51,416 bases of DNA. Source: Paenibacillus oryzae. Its GTDB lineage: Bacteria; Bacillota; Bacilli; Paenibacillales; Paenibacillaceae. The position numbers and the translations under genes were made by a program. Shown here one piece after another: positions 14,699 to 23,279 of this stretch. The stretch lies in contig NZ_LYPA01000072.1 of NCBI RefSeq assembly GCF_001675045.1, positions 15,709 to 67,124 on the forward strand, read 5' to 3'. The notes under the pieces are model-generated. The model saw only the letters and a program-made list of their open reading frames with translations, ran no database searches and was not told the origin of the DNA. Every line of letters starts with the position of its first letter. Position 1 is the first letter of the stretch.

Positions 14699-14750
14699 GG
14701 TTGAATGCTCCCTTTCGCGCATTCTGCCTTCTGGGGTTTTCATCATACAA

Positions 14751-14790
14751 GAAAAGCCCCGTATCGCATGAAATATGCGAAACGGGGCTA
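14751..14790 (-). terminator. Riboswitch expression-platform terminator
   Basis: On the minus strand AGCCCCGTTTCGCAT pairs with ATGCGATACGGGGCT around a short AT-rich loop and is followed by TTTTCTT. It lies between the FMN aptamer and the start codon, where ligand binding would favour it. Confidence 0.88.
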
Positions 14791-14826
14791 GCCAAATAAA
14801 CATGCCAAAGGCATATTCAAAATGGC

Positions 14827-14964
14827 GATCTTCTCCCATCCGGACTTTACCGTCGGCCTTGGATTCTCACCAAGTCAGTCCCTCTGCCATTGTTGGCTAA
14901 GGGAGTCGCGGGCTTCGCTTCGCAGCTTTACCGCCGGTCAGGAATTTCACCTGCCCCGAAGATC
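14827..14964 (-). ncRNA. FMN riboswitch (RFN element)
   Basis: On the minus strand the element starts GATCTTCGGGGCAGGTG and closes with GGGAGAAGATC, pairing as the P1 helix. The hallmark blocks are present in order: GGGGCAGGTGAAATTCC, CCGGCGGTAAAG, GACTTGGTGAGAATCC and ACGGTAAAGTCCGGATG. Length (138 nt) and block order match the RFN family, which binds flavin mononucleotide and turns off flavin synthesis or transport genes. Confidence 0.97.
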
Positions 14965-15079
14965 AGTATGCTTACAATAATTATTTTTATGACTTAAGAC
15001 AACTATATGCTTCGTCACGCTTCAAAACTATGATGATTGTCACACACATTAAAAAAGTAAGTAGCAATGTTATTTTCAT

Positions 15080-15108
15080 ATCATAAGTGGATCAAGATCT
15101 CTTGTCAA
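15080..15108 (-). promoter_or_regulatory. Promoter of the FMN riboswitch transcript
   Basis: On the minus strand TTGACA (15108-15103) and TATGAT (15085-15080) are separated by exactly 17 bp, an almost perfect vegetative promoter about 115 nt before the aptamer. A weaker pair (TTGTCT, N17, TATTGT at 15002-14974) lies closer. Confidence 0.75.
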
Positions 15109-15139
15109 GAGCTATTCACTAAATTCCATTAATTCATAT

Positions 15140-16033
15140 CTATTTTATAGGATTTGATAGCTGTTCGTTTGCAAAGGACAGCCATTTTCGAGCGGCAAAG
15201 GAAAGATACCCTTCCTTGTGCCATATCATGACCAGCCGCCATGGAATCAGGGGCTCCACCAGCTTCACGATGCTGACCGCGCCCGGAGCAAGCTGCTTGC
15301 AAATCGTCTCCGGCAGCATGGCAATGCCCAAGCCGGCCGCTACCATACCGCCGATAAAATCCCACTGCGAGCTTTCGCAAACGATATCCGGCCGAAAACC
15401 CGCTTCCCTGCACGCCTCCAGCATGACATCATGCAGAGTGAAATCCTGTCGAAACATAATAAAGGATTCCGCCGCCAGCTCGGAAAGGCTGACTCCGTCA
15501 CTTTCCGCCAGAGCATGCCCTGCCGGCAATACAACCTGCAGCCTTTCCTCCACAACGGGAAAAGAAGCAAACGTATCCTCCGGAGAGGAGAGCAGCACGA
15601 CACCCATATCCAGCTCCCCTGCCGCAACGGCAGCTTGTATTTTTTTGCTGCCATCCTCCAGTATGCTGATCGAAATGCCGGGATGAAGCTCGCGGAAACG
15701 CCGAATAACCGACGGAAAAAAGGAAGACCCAACCATAGGCGGCAAGCCAAGACTAATGCTTCCCTTCTGCAAGCTGGTTAGCTCCGCCAGCCCGTTTTGG
15801 ATTTCCTCCATCTGGTCCACGATTTTGCCCGCGCCTTGCGCGATTACTTTCCCTGCATCGGTAAGCGTAATGTCCCGGCCCGACCGGATAAACAGCTGCA
15901 CGCCTAGCTCATCCTCTAAATTTTTTACCGCTTTGCTGATCGTTGGCTGGGTAATGTGAAGACGCTCCGCAGCTTTAGTAAAGCTCTGGGAGCGTACGAT
16001 TTGCAGCAAATATTGAAGCTGTCGGATATCCAT
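15140..16033 (-). CDS. LysR-family regulator, CidR-like by context
   Basis: About 297 residues. The N-terminal winged helix is standard (MDIRQLQYLLQIVRSQSFTKAAERLHITQPTISKAVKNLE), and the rest is the two-lobed effector-binding domain. I start it at the MDIRQL methionine (16033), the usual LysR start; the ATG at 16069 lacks a ribosome site. It is divergent from cidA/cidB, the arrangement of B. subtilis and Staphylococcus CidR, so it probably activates them in response to overflow metabolites. The ligand cannot be read from sequence. Confidence 0.88.
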   Translation of the reverse strand: MDIRQLQYLLQIVRSQSFTKAAERLHITQPTISKAVKNLEDELGVQLFIRSGRDITLTDAGKVIAQGAGKIVDQMEEIQNGLAELTSLQKGSISLGLPPMVGSSFFPSVIRRFRELHPGISISILEDGSKKIQAAVAAGELDMGVVLLSSPEDTFASFPVVEERLQVVLPAGHALAESDGVSLSELAAESFIMFRQDFTLHDVMLEACREAGFRPDIVCESSQWDFIGGMVAAGLGIAMLPETICKQLAPGAVSIVKLVEPLIPWRLVMIWHKEGYLSFAARKWLSFANEQLSNPIK

Positions 16034-16086
16034 GTCTTCCTTTAGCCCTCTCTCATAGACAAATGGCATGATTTTGATGCATACAA

Positions 16087-16103
16087 TTCATTTTACCTAT
16101 GAA
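16087..16103. promoter_or_regulatory. LysR operator candidate
   Basis: TTCAT-N7-ATGAA is a symmetrical half-site pair in the 115-bp interval between the LysR and cidA starts, the expected place for a LysR-type site. No experimental consensus was available to compare. Confidence 0.4.
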
Positions 16104-16148
16104 AAAGACTGATGTAAACTTGAGCCCAGAAGAAGGAGTGTGTGCGTC

Positions 16149-16520
16149 ATGCCCGTTTGGGTTAAAATCATTTTGCAGGTTTTGCTGTTCACCCTTATAT
16201 CAACTGCCATGAACGCGCTTGTTGCCTGGCTTTCACTGCCGATTCCCGGCGGGATTCTAGGTATAGCCGTATTGTTTATATTGCTGAAGACGGGCATCGT
16301 CAAGCTGAAATGGCTGGATGCCGGAGCTTCCTGGCTAATCGCGGAGATGCTGTTGTTTTTTGTGCCTTCCGCCGTTGGCGTTTTGTCTTACGGACCATTA
16401 ATGGCTCATGAGGGCTTACGCATTCTGCTTGTTATTATATGCAGCACAGTGCTGGTTATGGCGGTGGCGGGCAGAATCGCCGAACGCATGGCGCGAAGCA
16501 AGGAGAGTGCCAGCTTGTGA
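16149..16520 (+). CDS. cidA: CidA/LrgA-family holin-like membrane protein
   Basis: A 123-residue protein with four hydrophobic helices and the family motif LPIPGGILGIAVLFILL. The C-terminal part is charged. CidA/LrgA proteins act with LrgB/CidB partners at the membrane; they were described as holin-like and, in several bacteria, as carriers linked to pyruvate and overflow metabolism. I choose the ATG at 16149 because AGAAGGAG ends 10 nt upstream; the GTG at 16140 is too close. It overlaps the next gene by 4 bp. Confidence 0.88.
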   Translation: MPVWVKIILQVLLFTLISTAMNALVAWLSLPIPGGILGIAVLFILLKTGIVKLKWLDAGASWLIAEMLLFFVPSAVGVLSYGPLMAHEGLRILLVIICSTVLVMAVAGRIAERMARSKESASL

Positions 16521-17200
16521 TTCCATTTTTGTGCTTCTGCGGCACACTGACCGTTTATCTGGCATCCAAATGGCTTCATCGCCGGAAGCCGGCTATTTAC
16601 ACCGCCCCTTTGCTGGTAGCGCCGATTTTTCTCATTCTTGTGCTGCTGCTCCTTCGCGTGCCATATGAGGATTACAACGCAGGGGCGGGGTGGCTAAGCG
16701 CTATGATCGGCCCCGCCACCGTTGCGCTAGCGGTGCCGCTCTACAGGCATTGGGAGATGCTCAAACGTAATGCCGCTATCATTGTAACCAGCACAGCAGC
16801 CGGTGCAGCGATTGCCGTTATTTCCTCCGCCCTGTTAGCCAAAATAGCGCATCTGAGCCCGGCCGTAACGGAAAGCCTGCTGCCGCGCTCCACTACAACG
16901 CCGATTGCGGTGGCGATCTCCGGCTTTATCGGCGGAATTCCCAATTTAACGGCCGTATTCGTTCTTATTACAGGGTTGCTTGGCATGCTGCTGGGCCCAA
17001 TCGTTATCAAATGGTTCCGAATTGAAACCGAGATTGCCCGGGGCGTCTTGTTCGGAACAGGCGCGCATGCGGCCGGCACCGCCAAAGCCTTTGAGTTTGG
17101 TCAAATTTCGGGAACTGTATCCGGCATTGCGATGCTGCTGACAGCGTTTATTACGCTCTGCCTTGCGCCTTGGCTGATTACCCTTGCTTTGCTGGGGTGA
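16517..17200 (+). CDS. cidB: LrgB/CidB-family membrane protein
   Basis: A 227-residue membrane protein. The LrgB landmarks are LPRSTTTPIAVAISGFIGGIP and GTGAHAAGTAKAFEFG. I start it at GTG 16517, which overlaps the cidA stop in the arrangement GTGA and has AGGAG 12 nt upstream. It is translated with cidA and probably forms a membrane complex or carrier with it. No separate promoter or terminator is visible, and the ECF sigma gene converges 16 bp beyond the stop. Confidence 0.9.
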   Translation: MIPFLCFCGTLTVYLASKWLHRRKPAIYTAPLLVAPIFLILVLLLLRVPYEDYNAGAGWLSAMIGPATVALAVPLYRHWEMLKRNAAIIVTSTAAGAAIAVISSALLAKIAHLSPAVTESLLPRSTTTPIAVAISGFIGGIPNLTAVFVLITGLLGMLLGPIVIKWFRIETEIARGVLFGTGAHAAGTAKAFEFGQISGTVSGIAMLLTAFITLCLAPWLITLALLG

Positions 17201-17216
17201 TCGGCTTTTTTATATG

Positions 17217-17699
17217 TCAAGAGATGACCCGCGTTTGGCGGATTCTTTTTACGGCATGAAACAGTGAGCTTCTAATCATACCTTCACTTTTATTCACAAG
17301 CTCCGCTGTTTCTCTTGTGGTATAGCCGTGCAGCAGGCGAAGCTCTAATATTTTGCGATGCTCGCCGTTTTTGACCGGCGATACGATCTCCTCAATACTC
17401 TCCTGTATTTCCATCTCCGATGTATCATAATGATTGCTGGCTAATTCCGCCCGCCAAATCTGCTTGCTAGACCGGCCCCGTTTGCGAAAGATATCAATGG
17501 CTAGGTTGCGGGCCGTCTTGCGCAAATAGCTGCCCAGCTTGTCCATTGAAACCTCGGACTGCACATTTATGAGCCTGATAAAGCATTCCTGTGTCAAATC
17601 CTCGGCATCCTCACGATTACCCATCAATCGCTCTAGATATCTCGTAATATCTGCTTTATAGTTAAGATAGGCTTGTTGAAATTGGCATTCGTTCATCAT
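17217..17699 (-). CDS. ECF-type RNA polymerase sigma factor
   Basis: A 160-residue sigma-70 family protein with region 2 (YLERLMGNREDAEDLTQECFIRL) and region 4 (ILELRLLHGYTTRETAELVNKS). There is no sigma region 3, as in ECF factors. No anti-sigma gene is adjacent: downstream is cidB on the other strand, and upstream is a divergent two-component operon. The putative response-regulator box at 17764-17783 lies in its promoter region, so it may be controlled by that system. AAAGGAG precedes the start. The target promoters are unknown. Confidence 0.87.
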   Translation of the reverse strand: MMNECQFQQAYLNYKADITRYLERLMGNREDAEDLTQECFIRLINVQSEVSMDKLGSYLRKTARNLAIDIFRKRGRSSKQIWRAELASNHYDTSEMEIQESIEEIVSPVKNGEHRKILELRLLHGYTTRETAELVNKSEGMIRSSLFHAVKRIRQTRVIS

Positions 17700-17763
17700 T
17701 TTACATACAGGCTCCTTTCTATCAGAGCCAGTTTAAATCATTTATGTTTCAAATCGCGCCAAG

Positions 17764-17783
17764 TTTGTATCCGATTTGTAACA
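17764..17783 (-). promoter_or_regulatory. Response-regulator box, copy 1
   Basis: On the minus strand the sequence is TGTTACAAATCGGATACAAA. It holds two TACAA words 11 bp apart, the direct-repeat spacing used by OmpR-type regulators. It matches 18 of 20 positions of the box before the exporter operon (23188-23207). It lies between the ECF sigma gene and the response-regulator gene. Confidence 0.65.
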
Positions 17784-17826
17784 TCTGCTAGATAAAGCCG
17801 ACACATCGCGAGGAGAATTAATAGGA

Positions 17827-18537
17827 ATGAAGCAGAAGAAAATTTTGATAGTCGAAGACGAAGGGGCCATACGCGATATTTTATCCTATGCTCTGCGCAA
17901 GGAAGGTTTTGCCGTTGTGGAGGCGACGACGGGACAAGACGGTTTGGCCGAACTGAACCGAAGCAAGCCTGAGTTAGTACTGCTTGATTTGATGCTTCCC
18001 GATATGAGCGGCTTCGATCTATGCCGCAAGCTGTCGGCAAATCTCAAAATACCCGTTATTATGATTACAGCAAAATCGGATATGATGGACAAGGTGCTGG
18101 GCATGGAGCTTGGAGCCGACGATTATATTACGAAGCCGTTTGATATACGGGAGGTCGTTGCCCGCGTCCGGGCGATTTTCCGCCGAATCGAACAAATTAG
18201 CGAAAGTCTGGAAAATCAATCCTTTGACGTAATTACGCTCGACAGCCGCATTGAAATCCGCAAGTCGGAGCGCGAGGTATTAAATAACGGCCAGCGTACC
18301 GGCCTGACCAACAAGGAATACGATTTGCTGCTGTTTCTTGCCAGCCATCACCGCCGCGTTTTTACGCGAACAGAGCTTCTGGACAAAGTATGGGGCTTTG
18401 ATTTTGCCGGCGATACCCGTACCGTCGATATCCATGTACAGCGTATTCGCAAAAAGCTGGATAACGCGCAAGGCGCTTCCGTTATCGAAACCGTATTTGG
18501 CGTCGGCTACAAACTGGATGCCCAGGTGTCGCCATGA
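17827..18537 (+). CDS. OmpR/PhoB-family response regulator
   Basis: A 236-residue two-domain regulator. The receiver has acidic residues E10 and D11, the phosphorylation site D54 (LVLLDLMLPDMSG), and the conserved KPF lysine near 105. The C-terminal winged helix is of the OmpR type (TNKEYDLLLFLASH ... DTRTVDIHVQRIRKKL). It overlaps the kinase gene by 4 bp. A 20-bp direct-repeat box before this gene and before the exporter operon is the natural candidate for its binding site. Confidence 0.92.
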   Translation: MKQKKILIVEDEGAIRDILSYALRKEGFAVVEATTGQDGLAELNRSKPELVLLDLMLPDMSGFDLCRKLSANLKIPVIMITAKSDMMDKVLGMELGADDYITKPFDIREVVARVRAIFRRIEQISESLENQSFDVITLDSRIEIRKSEREVLNNGQRTGLTNKEYDLLLFLASHHRRVFTRTELLDKVWGFDFAGDTRTVDIHVQRIRKKLDNAQGASVIETVFGVGYKLDAQVSP

Positions 18538-19994
18538 GATGGACGATCCAGCTAAAAATGGTAGCGTTATTTGCCCTTATTTCGTTTATCGGCTTTTCGG
18601 CCATGCTGATTATTTCCTATCGTGTAACGGAGCAAAATATGTATCGGATTATTCATGACGATATGGTAGACGTCAAATCCAACCTGGATATTGCAGTCAA
18701 CCAATATTTTCTGTTGCGGCAAAAACGGATCAACAGCGCTTCGCTTGCTTCGGAACGTCTTGGCCTAGCGAAGGAAATCGGCTCCTCCATCGGCGGCAGC
18801 GTTATGATCTTCAGGCCGGATGCCAAGCCTTTTTCCGTTGGGGACGATATGCAGCAGGCCGGCGGCGCGCCGGATTTATTAGCGGCAGCCCGGCAGGAAA
18901 TTGCCTACACCACCAAGCTGAACAACAAAACGGCGACCGCCAGCTTAGCATTTCCGATCATGTCGAACGAAGTAACCATTGGTATTTTGCGTTATCAGCG
19001 GGACTACAGCGAGCTTTACCAGCGCAACCTGCAGCTTCAGGAGACGCTGAAGCTTTTTGCTATCATCATTTTTATTTTTATTTTTATCGCATCGGTGCTA
19101 ATCTCCAATAAAATAACCAATCCCGTTCGGCAGCTGACCCGCCGGTCGGCCGAGGTTGCGCAAGGCAAGCTGGACGCTCGCATTGAAATTGCTACAAGGG
19201 ATGAAATTGGCGAGCTGGCTGCCAGCTTTAGCGTTATGGTTAACCGGATAAAGGAGCAAATCGACGTGATCCAGCAGGAGCGGGACGAGGTTAAGCAGGT
19301 TCAGGCGAGGAGCAAAACCTTTTTTGACAATGTTACGCATGAGCTTAAAACGCCGTTGACCACCATAGTTGGCTATGCACAAATTTTGAAGGATAACGGC
19401 TTTACAGACAAGGCTTATTTTGACAAGGGACTGGACTATATTATTAATGAAAGCGGGCGGCTCAACCGGATGGTTGTTGATATACTGGATTATTCCGTCG
19501 TATCGGCATCCAATTATGCCTACAGGTTTGCCACAGTCGATATCACCACCCTTATTCGGGAGTCATGCGAGGATATGAGAATTAAAGCCGAAAAATACAA
19601 TATTACCATTCATAGCGAGCTGGAAGAGCATCTGCTTGCTCACGGCGATCGCGAAAAGCTGAAGGAGGTCTTCCTGAACGTCATTGACAACTCGATCAAA
19701 TACGGCCATGTGAATTCCATAATCAGCGTGGGCGCTAAACGCCGGCAAGCTATGATCCAAATGTCGGTCAGAGACCGTGGAGACGGCTTGTCGGAGGAGG
19801 CTTTGCGGCAGGTGTTCGAGCCTTTTTACCGCGCTGGCGGGCCGGTGAGCCGCGAGAGGGGCAGCGCTGGCTTGGGATTATCCATTGTCAGAACGATTCT
19901 GCAGGACCATGGGGGCAGTATTGATATGAGCAGCAAGCTGCACGAAGGTACTGAAGTGACGATTTACCTGCCGGAGGCGGAGAGAACTATATGA
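18534..19994 (+). CDS. Membrane sensor histidine kinase
   Basis: A 486-residue kinase with two membrane helices (about 10-30 and 162-183) flanking an extracellular sensor of about 130 residues, a HAMP domain (NPVRQLTRRSAEVAQGKLDA), the phospho-accepting H269 in VTHELKTPLTT, and ATP-binding boxes NVIDNSIKYG, VRDRGDGLS and GLGLSIV. It starts 4 bp inside the regulator gene and its stop overlaps the following gene by 4 bp, so the three are strictly coupled. The signal is unknown; the shared box with an efflux-type ABC operon suggests an envelope or antimicrobial stress signal. Confidence 0.92.
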   Translation: MRWTIQLKMVALFALISFIGFSAMLIISYRVTEQNMYRIIHDDMVDVKSNLDIAVNQYFLLRQKRINSASLASERLGLAKEIGSSIGGSVMIFRPDAKPFSVGDDMQQAGGAPDLLAAARQEIAYTTKLNNKTATASLAFPIMSNEVTIGILRYQRDYSELYQRNLQLQETLKLFAIIIFIFIFIASVLISNKITNPVRQLTRRSAEVAQGKLDARIEIATRDEIGELAASFSVMVNRIKEQIDVIQQERDEVKQVQARSKTFFDNVTHELKTPLTTIVGYAQILKDNGFTDKAYFDKGLDYIINESGRLNRMVVDILDYSVVSASNYAYRFATVDITTLIRESCEDMRIKAEKYNITIHSELEEHLLAHGDREKLKEVFLNVIDNSIKYGHVNSIISVGAKRRQAMIQMSVRDRGDGLSEEALRQVFEPFYRAGGPVSRERGSAGLGLSIVRTILQDHGGSIDMSSKLHEGTEVTIYLPEAERTI

Positions 19995-21157
19995 ATAATC
20001 CAAGTAAAGGCAATAACGGAGCCGCCTGGAGGAGCCATCTGCTGCTTGCGGGTTTGCTTCTGCTGTTTATCGCCGGTATTTATGGCATCAGCGCATTATA
20101 TGAGCTGGGCAGGTCCTCCGATTACCGTACGGTAACGCTTCCGACCGGACAAACACCTAATTCCCTTGCGGAAATACCCGGAACGACCTTCAAGATCGAG
20201 TCCGTTTTCCGTCAGTCCTTTGAGTATCCTATCTATAACCTTTTGGCCGTTGACCGCAACAAGCTTTTAATCAATCGCCCCGATGCTTCGTTTAGCGGCC
20301 TCAAGCTGTCACTGCTCTCTATTGATGAAAAAGAGCTGCAAGACATTGCATCCAATGTGGAATACGGTATTACCCTTTCCCCGGACAAGCAGCAATTGAT
20401 TTACGGGAAATTCGGAAGCAGCTGGAATGAGATGACAATGCACGCCTACCAGCTGGATACAGGGGAAGAAGCCCCTTTCAATGGAAGCACCCTCATCTTG
20501 GTATCCTTTATCGATGATCACTCCTTCGTCGGATTGGACAGCGAGCATTTGAATCTGATCGTATCCCATGATGGCAGTCAACAAACTCTGTACAGCTACG
20601 ACGAAATGACGGAGCTGATTGCTAAAGCAAGCGGGGCCGAGCAAACCAGCGACGTTATTTTTTTCAGCTTTTATCAGCTCAGCTCAGATAAGCAGAGCAT
20701 CTATTTTCTAGCTCAAATTAAAGAGGGGTACGGTCTTTACCGCTTTGGGCTACAAAAGCGGGAGGATATTGTTGAGATAGTCACCGCTGAGGATATTCAG
20801 CAATTTGTAGAGATAAGCAATGGAAAGTTTATCATTCAGGGAACAGTGGATGGAAAAGCCGGCATTTACATGTACGATTCACCAGCAAAAAGCTTTACCT
20901 TGCTAGCTGAAGGTCCCATCTGGAATATGGTATTGGATGATGATTTGACGCGTCTCGCCTACTTCTCCGTTCAGGATAACCAAAACAACGAGCTTCATGT
21001 TGCTCTATTAGAAAACGGAAAGCTGCTCTCAGATACCGTCATTTACCGCAACATTGATAACTTGCAGCTAATGAAATGGCTTGGCAACGATTTGTTCCTG
21101 ACCGGTGGGGACATGGAAAAAAGTGAATTGTATCGGTTTACGCTGAATGCCTGGTAA
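19991..21157 (+). CDS. Membrane-anchored extracytoplasmic protein of a two-component operon
   Basis: A 388-residue protein with a single N-terminal membrane helix (LLLAGLLLLFIAGIYGIS, about 18-35) and a beta-rich extracellular part. Recurring patterns such as LSIDEKELQDIAS, ISNGKFIIQGTVDGKAGIYMYD and DDLTRLAYFSVQDNQNNELHVALL resemble blades of a TolB-like beta-propeller. I do not recognise a named family. The 4-bp overlap with the kinase gene makes an accessory sensory role likely. A strong bidirectional terminator follows. Confidence 0.75.
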   Translation: MNNPSKGNNGAAWRSHLLLAGLLLLFIAGIYGISALYELGRSSDYRTVTLPTGQTPNSLAEIPGTTFKIESVFRQSFEYPIYNLLAVDRNKLLINRPDASFSGLKLSLLSIDEKELQDIASNVEYGITLSPDKQQLIYGKFGSSWNEMTMHAYQLDTGEEAPFNGSTLILVSFIDDHSFVGLDSEHLNLIVSHDGSQQTLYSYDEMTELIAKASGAEQTSDVIFFSFYQLSSDKQSIYFLAQIKEGYGLYRFGLQKREDIVEIVTAEDIQQFVEISNGKFIIQGTVDGKAGIYMYDSPAKSFTLLAEGPIWNMVLDDDLTRLAYFSVQDNQNNELHVALLENGKLLSDTVIYRNIDNLQLMKWLGNDLFLTGGDMEKSELYRFTLNAW

Positions 21158-21210
21158 TGAGAGCTGCTTCTTAATCCGTTAAATGTTTACTTTCATTCGG
21201 CAGCTTCCAG

Positions 21211-21249
21211 ACAGCAAAAAGACCGCCTGTAAGGCGGTCTTTTTGCTGT
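21211..21249. terminator. Bidirectional terminator
   Basis: ACAGCAAAAAGACCGCC and GGCGGTCTTTTTGCTGT are perfect arms around a 5-nt loop, with A-rich and T-rich sides in both directions. It serves the two-component operon and the convergent chemoreceptor gene. Confidence 0.92.
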
Positions 21250-21310
21250 GCGGCAATTTCATAACAAGAACTTCTAGCGGATGGAAACAGCATTATTCTA
21301 TATCATGAAC

Positions 21311-23059
21311 CTAGATTTTAAACTTATTGACCTGCCCCTGCAGCTGCTCGGCCATCTGGGAGAGAGAAGCGGCGGATGCAGCAATTTCTTCCATCGAGGC
21401 AAGCTGCTGCTCGGTTGCAGCCGATACGTTTTGCGCGCCGCCGGAAGCTTTTTCAGCTATATCCGAAACTTCCTTCATAAATTTAACAACCTCATCGCTG
21501 CTTGCCGCCATCTGCTCCGCGCCCGCAGATACTTCCTGAATCTCTCCAGCCACCTTGTTAATCGCATTCGAGATTTTTTCAAATGCCCGGCCGGCTTCTG
21601 TCACAATTTCCATGCCGCTTTGCGTTTCTTCACTATTGACTTGAACCGCTTTAACCGCATGCCGGGTATCCTGCTGGATCAGCTGCACCAGGCTTGCAAT
21701 TTGCTGCGCTGAAGCCGACGATTCCTCTGCCAGCTTCCGGACTTCTCCGGCAACGACGGAAAATCCTCTGCCATGCTCCCCCGCCCTGGCTGCTTCAATC
21801 GCCGCATTCAAAGCCAGCAGATTAGTTTGCCCGGCGATGTTGTTAATGACCGCCGTGAAGGCGCCGATCTCGGAGGAACGTTCCCCCAAAGCAGTCATCA
21901 ATTCCGACAACGATATCATGGACTGGCGAACAGAGCCCATTTGCTCTACCGCTCCCTGAATGATTTTGTTTCCTTCCGCGGATTGATTCGCTGCATCAAT
22001 AGCGGTTACCGATACACTCTGTGCCAGCTCCGCGATCTGCTCCGTGCCAATAGCCATCTCGCCCATCGCCTGGGAAGAGCGCTTCACTATATTCAACTGT
22101 TCAGTGGTCCCTGTCTCCAGTTCATCCACCGTCACGGATATTTGCTCGGCCGCCTTTGTATTTTGTTCCGCGCTTGCCTGCAGCTCCTCAGAAGAAGCTG
22201 CCACCAGCTCGGAGGTCGCTCCAACCGATTCAATCATTCCGCGAAGATTTGCAGCCATCGTATTGAAGGAGGCCGCCAGCGATCCCAATTCATCCTTGTT
22301 TAACAATACGATCGGTTCCCCGGTCAGATCGCCTTCGGCAATGCGAATCGCTGCCTGATTGACTTTTTGAACCGGTCTGGAAATCATAATGGATATGCCG
22401 ATGGCAATCAGGAGCGCAATGACAGCCGCAATAATCGTTAGCGTCAAAATGATGGTATATGATTGCTGAGCCAGATCAAGTGAGCTGCTGCTTGCCATTC
22501 CGGCACCTTCATTGGAAATCATAATCATTTTGGTAATATTATCATTTGCTGTGTACCACAGCGGGTAAGCCTCGGCATGCAGCCTGCTCGCTTCGGCATA
22601 ATTATTATTCAACCCCTCCTGGATGAAGTTTGGTATTTTGTCCAGATATTTATCGTAGTTGTCATTGAATTCCTCAAGTAATAAGGAAATTTCACTTCCT
22701 TCCTCATTATTATCTTGAACAAGCTTTATCAATTGCTCTCGCTCTGTTTCGATCTTGGCAAGCAACTGATCCAAAGCACCCTTCATCTTTTCCAGTTCTT
22801 GAGCATTTTCCTCTACGATAATGGTTAAAGCAAGACGTTCAACGTCCGATACATCCCCATTCATAATTCCAAGCAGCGTAACTGAAGGCATCCATGCCGA
22901 ATCAATTTCTTTCGATTTTGAGGACATGCCTTGAATCTGGTTTAGTGCATAAAGGCTGACGATCGCCAGCAACGCCACAACCGCTAAAAATCCAATCAAT
23001 AATTTACTGCGAATCGACAACTTCATTTTTCCAACTGTTTTCGCCCACACACTTTTCAT
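21311..23059 (-). CDS. Methyl-accepting chemotaxis protein
   Basis: A 582-residue chemoreceptor. TM1 is LLIGFLAVVALLAIVSLYAL (about 18-37), then a four-helix-bundle sensor (about 40-190), TM2 (YTIILTLTIIAAVIALLIAI), HAMP (SRPVQKVNQAAIRIAEGDL) and the signalling domain. The tip is the family-specific AGQTNLLALNAAIEAARAGE. It clusters with CheA/CheW arrays at the pole. The sensor ligand is unknown. GAGGAG precedes the ATG. It is divergent from the exporter operon, and the second response-regulator box lies in the shared interval. Confidence 0.93.
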   Translation of the reverse strand: MKSVWAKTVGKMKLSIRSKLLIGFLAVVALLAIVSLYALNQIQGMSSKSKEIDSAWMPSVTLLGIMNGDVSDVERLALTIIVEENAQELEKMKGALDQLLAKIETEREQLIKLVQDNNEEGSEISLLLEEFNDNYDKYLDKIPNFIQEGLNNNYAEASRLHAEAYPLWYTANDNITKMIMISNEGAGMASSSSLDLAQQSYTIILTLTIIAAVIALLIAIGISIMISRPVQKVNQAAIRIAEGDLTGEPIVLLNKDELGSLAASFNTMAANLRGMIESVGATSELVAASSEELQASAEQNTKAAEQISVTVDELETGTTEQLNIVKRSSQAMGEMAIGTEQIAELAQSVSVTAIDAANQSAEGNKIIQGAVEQMGSVRQSMISLSELMTALGERSSEIGAFTAVINNIAGQTNLLALNAAIEAARAGEHGRGFSVVAGEVRKLAEESSASAQQIASLVQLIQQDTRHAVKAVQVNSEETQSGMEIVTEAGRAFEKISNAINKVAGEIQEVSAGAEQMAASSDEVVKFMKEVSDIAEKASGGAQNVSAATEQQLASMEEIAASAASLSQMAEQLQGQVNKFKI

Positions 23060-23187
23060 AATCCATCTCCTCAGCCTATGCCTGAACTTTTAGTAACATA
23101 TAAAATATCGACAAACAAGCATATGAAATGTATATAGCGCAAAAAAATATCCTCTCCGAGGAAGCTTACAGCCCTCTTTTTTCAACT

Positions 23188-23241
23188 TGTTACAAATTGG
23201 ATACAAGTGTGATTAGCATGTATACAAGTTTTCCGTACAAT
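23188..23241 (+). promoter_or_regulatory. Response-regulator box, copy 2, and exporter promoter
   Basis: TGTTACAAATTGGATACAAG at 23188-23207 matches 18/20 bases of the box at 17764-17783. A further ATACAAG at 23222-23228 lies 21 bp after the second repeat. The promoter candidate is TTAGCA (23213-23218), 17 bp, TACAAT (23236-23241). The box sits just upstream of the -35, consistent with activation. Confidence 0.65.
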
Positions 23242-23279
23242 AGCGGTAGTTGATCCAACAGGAAAGGGGAAAACCATCT

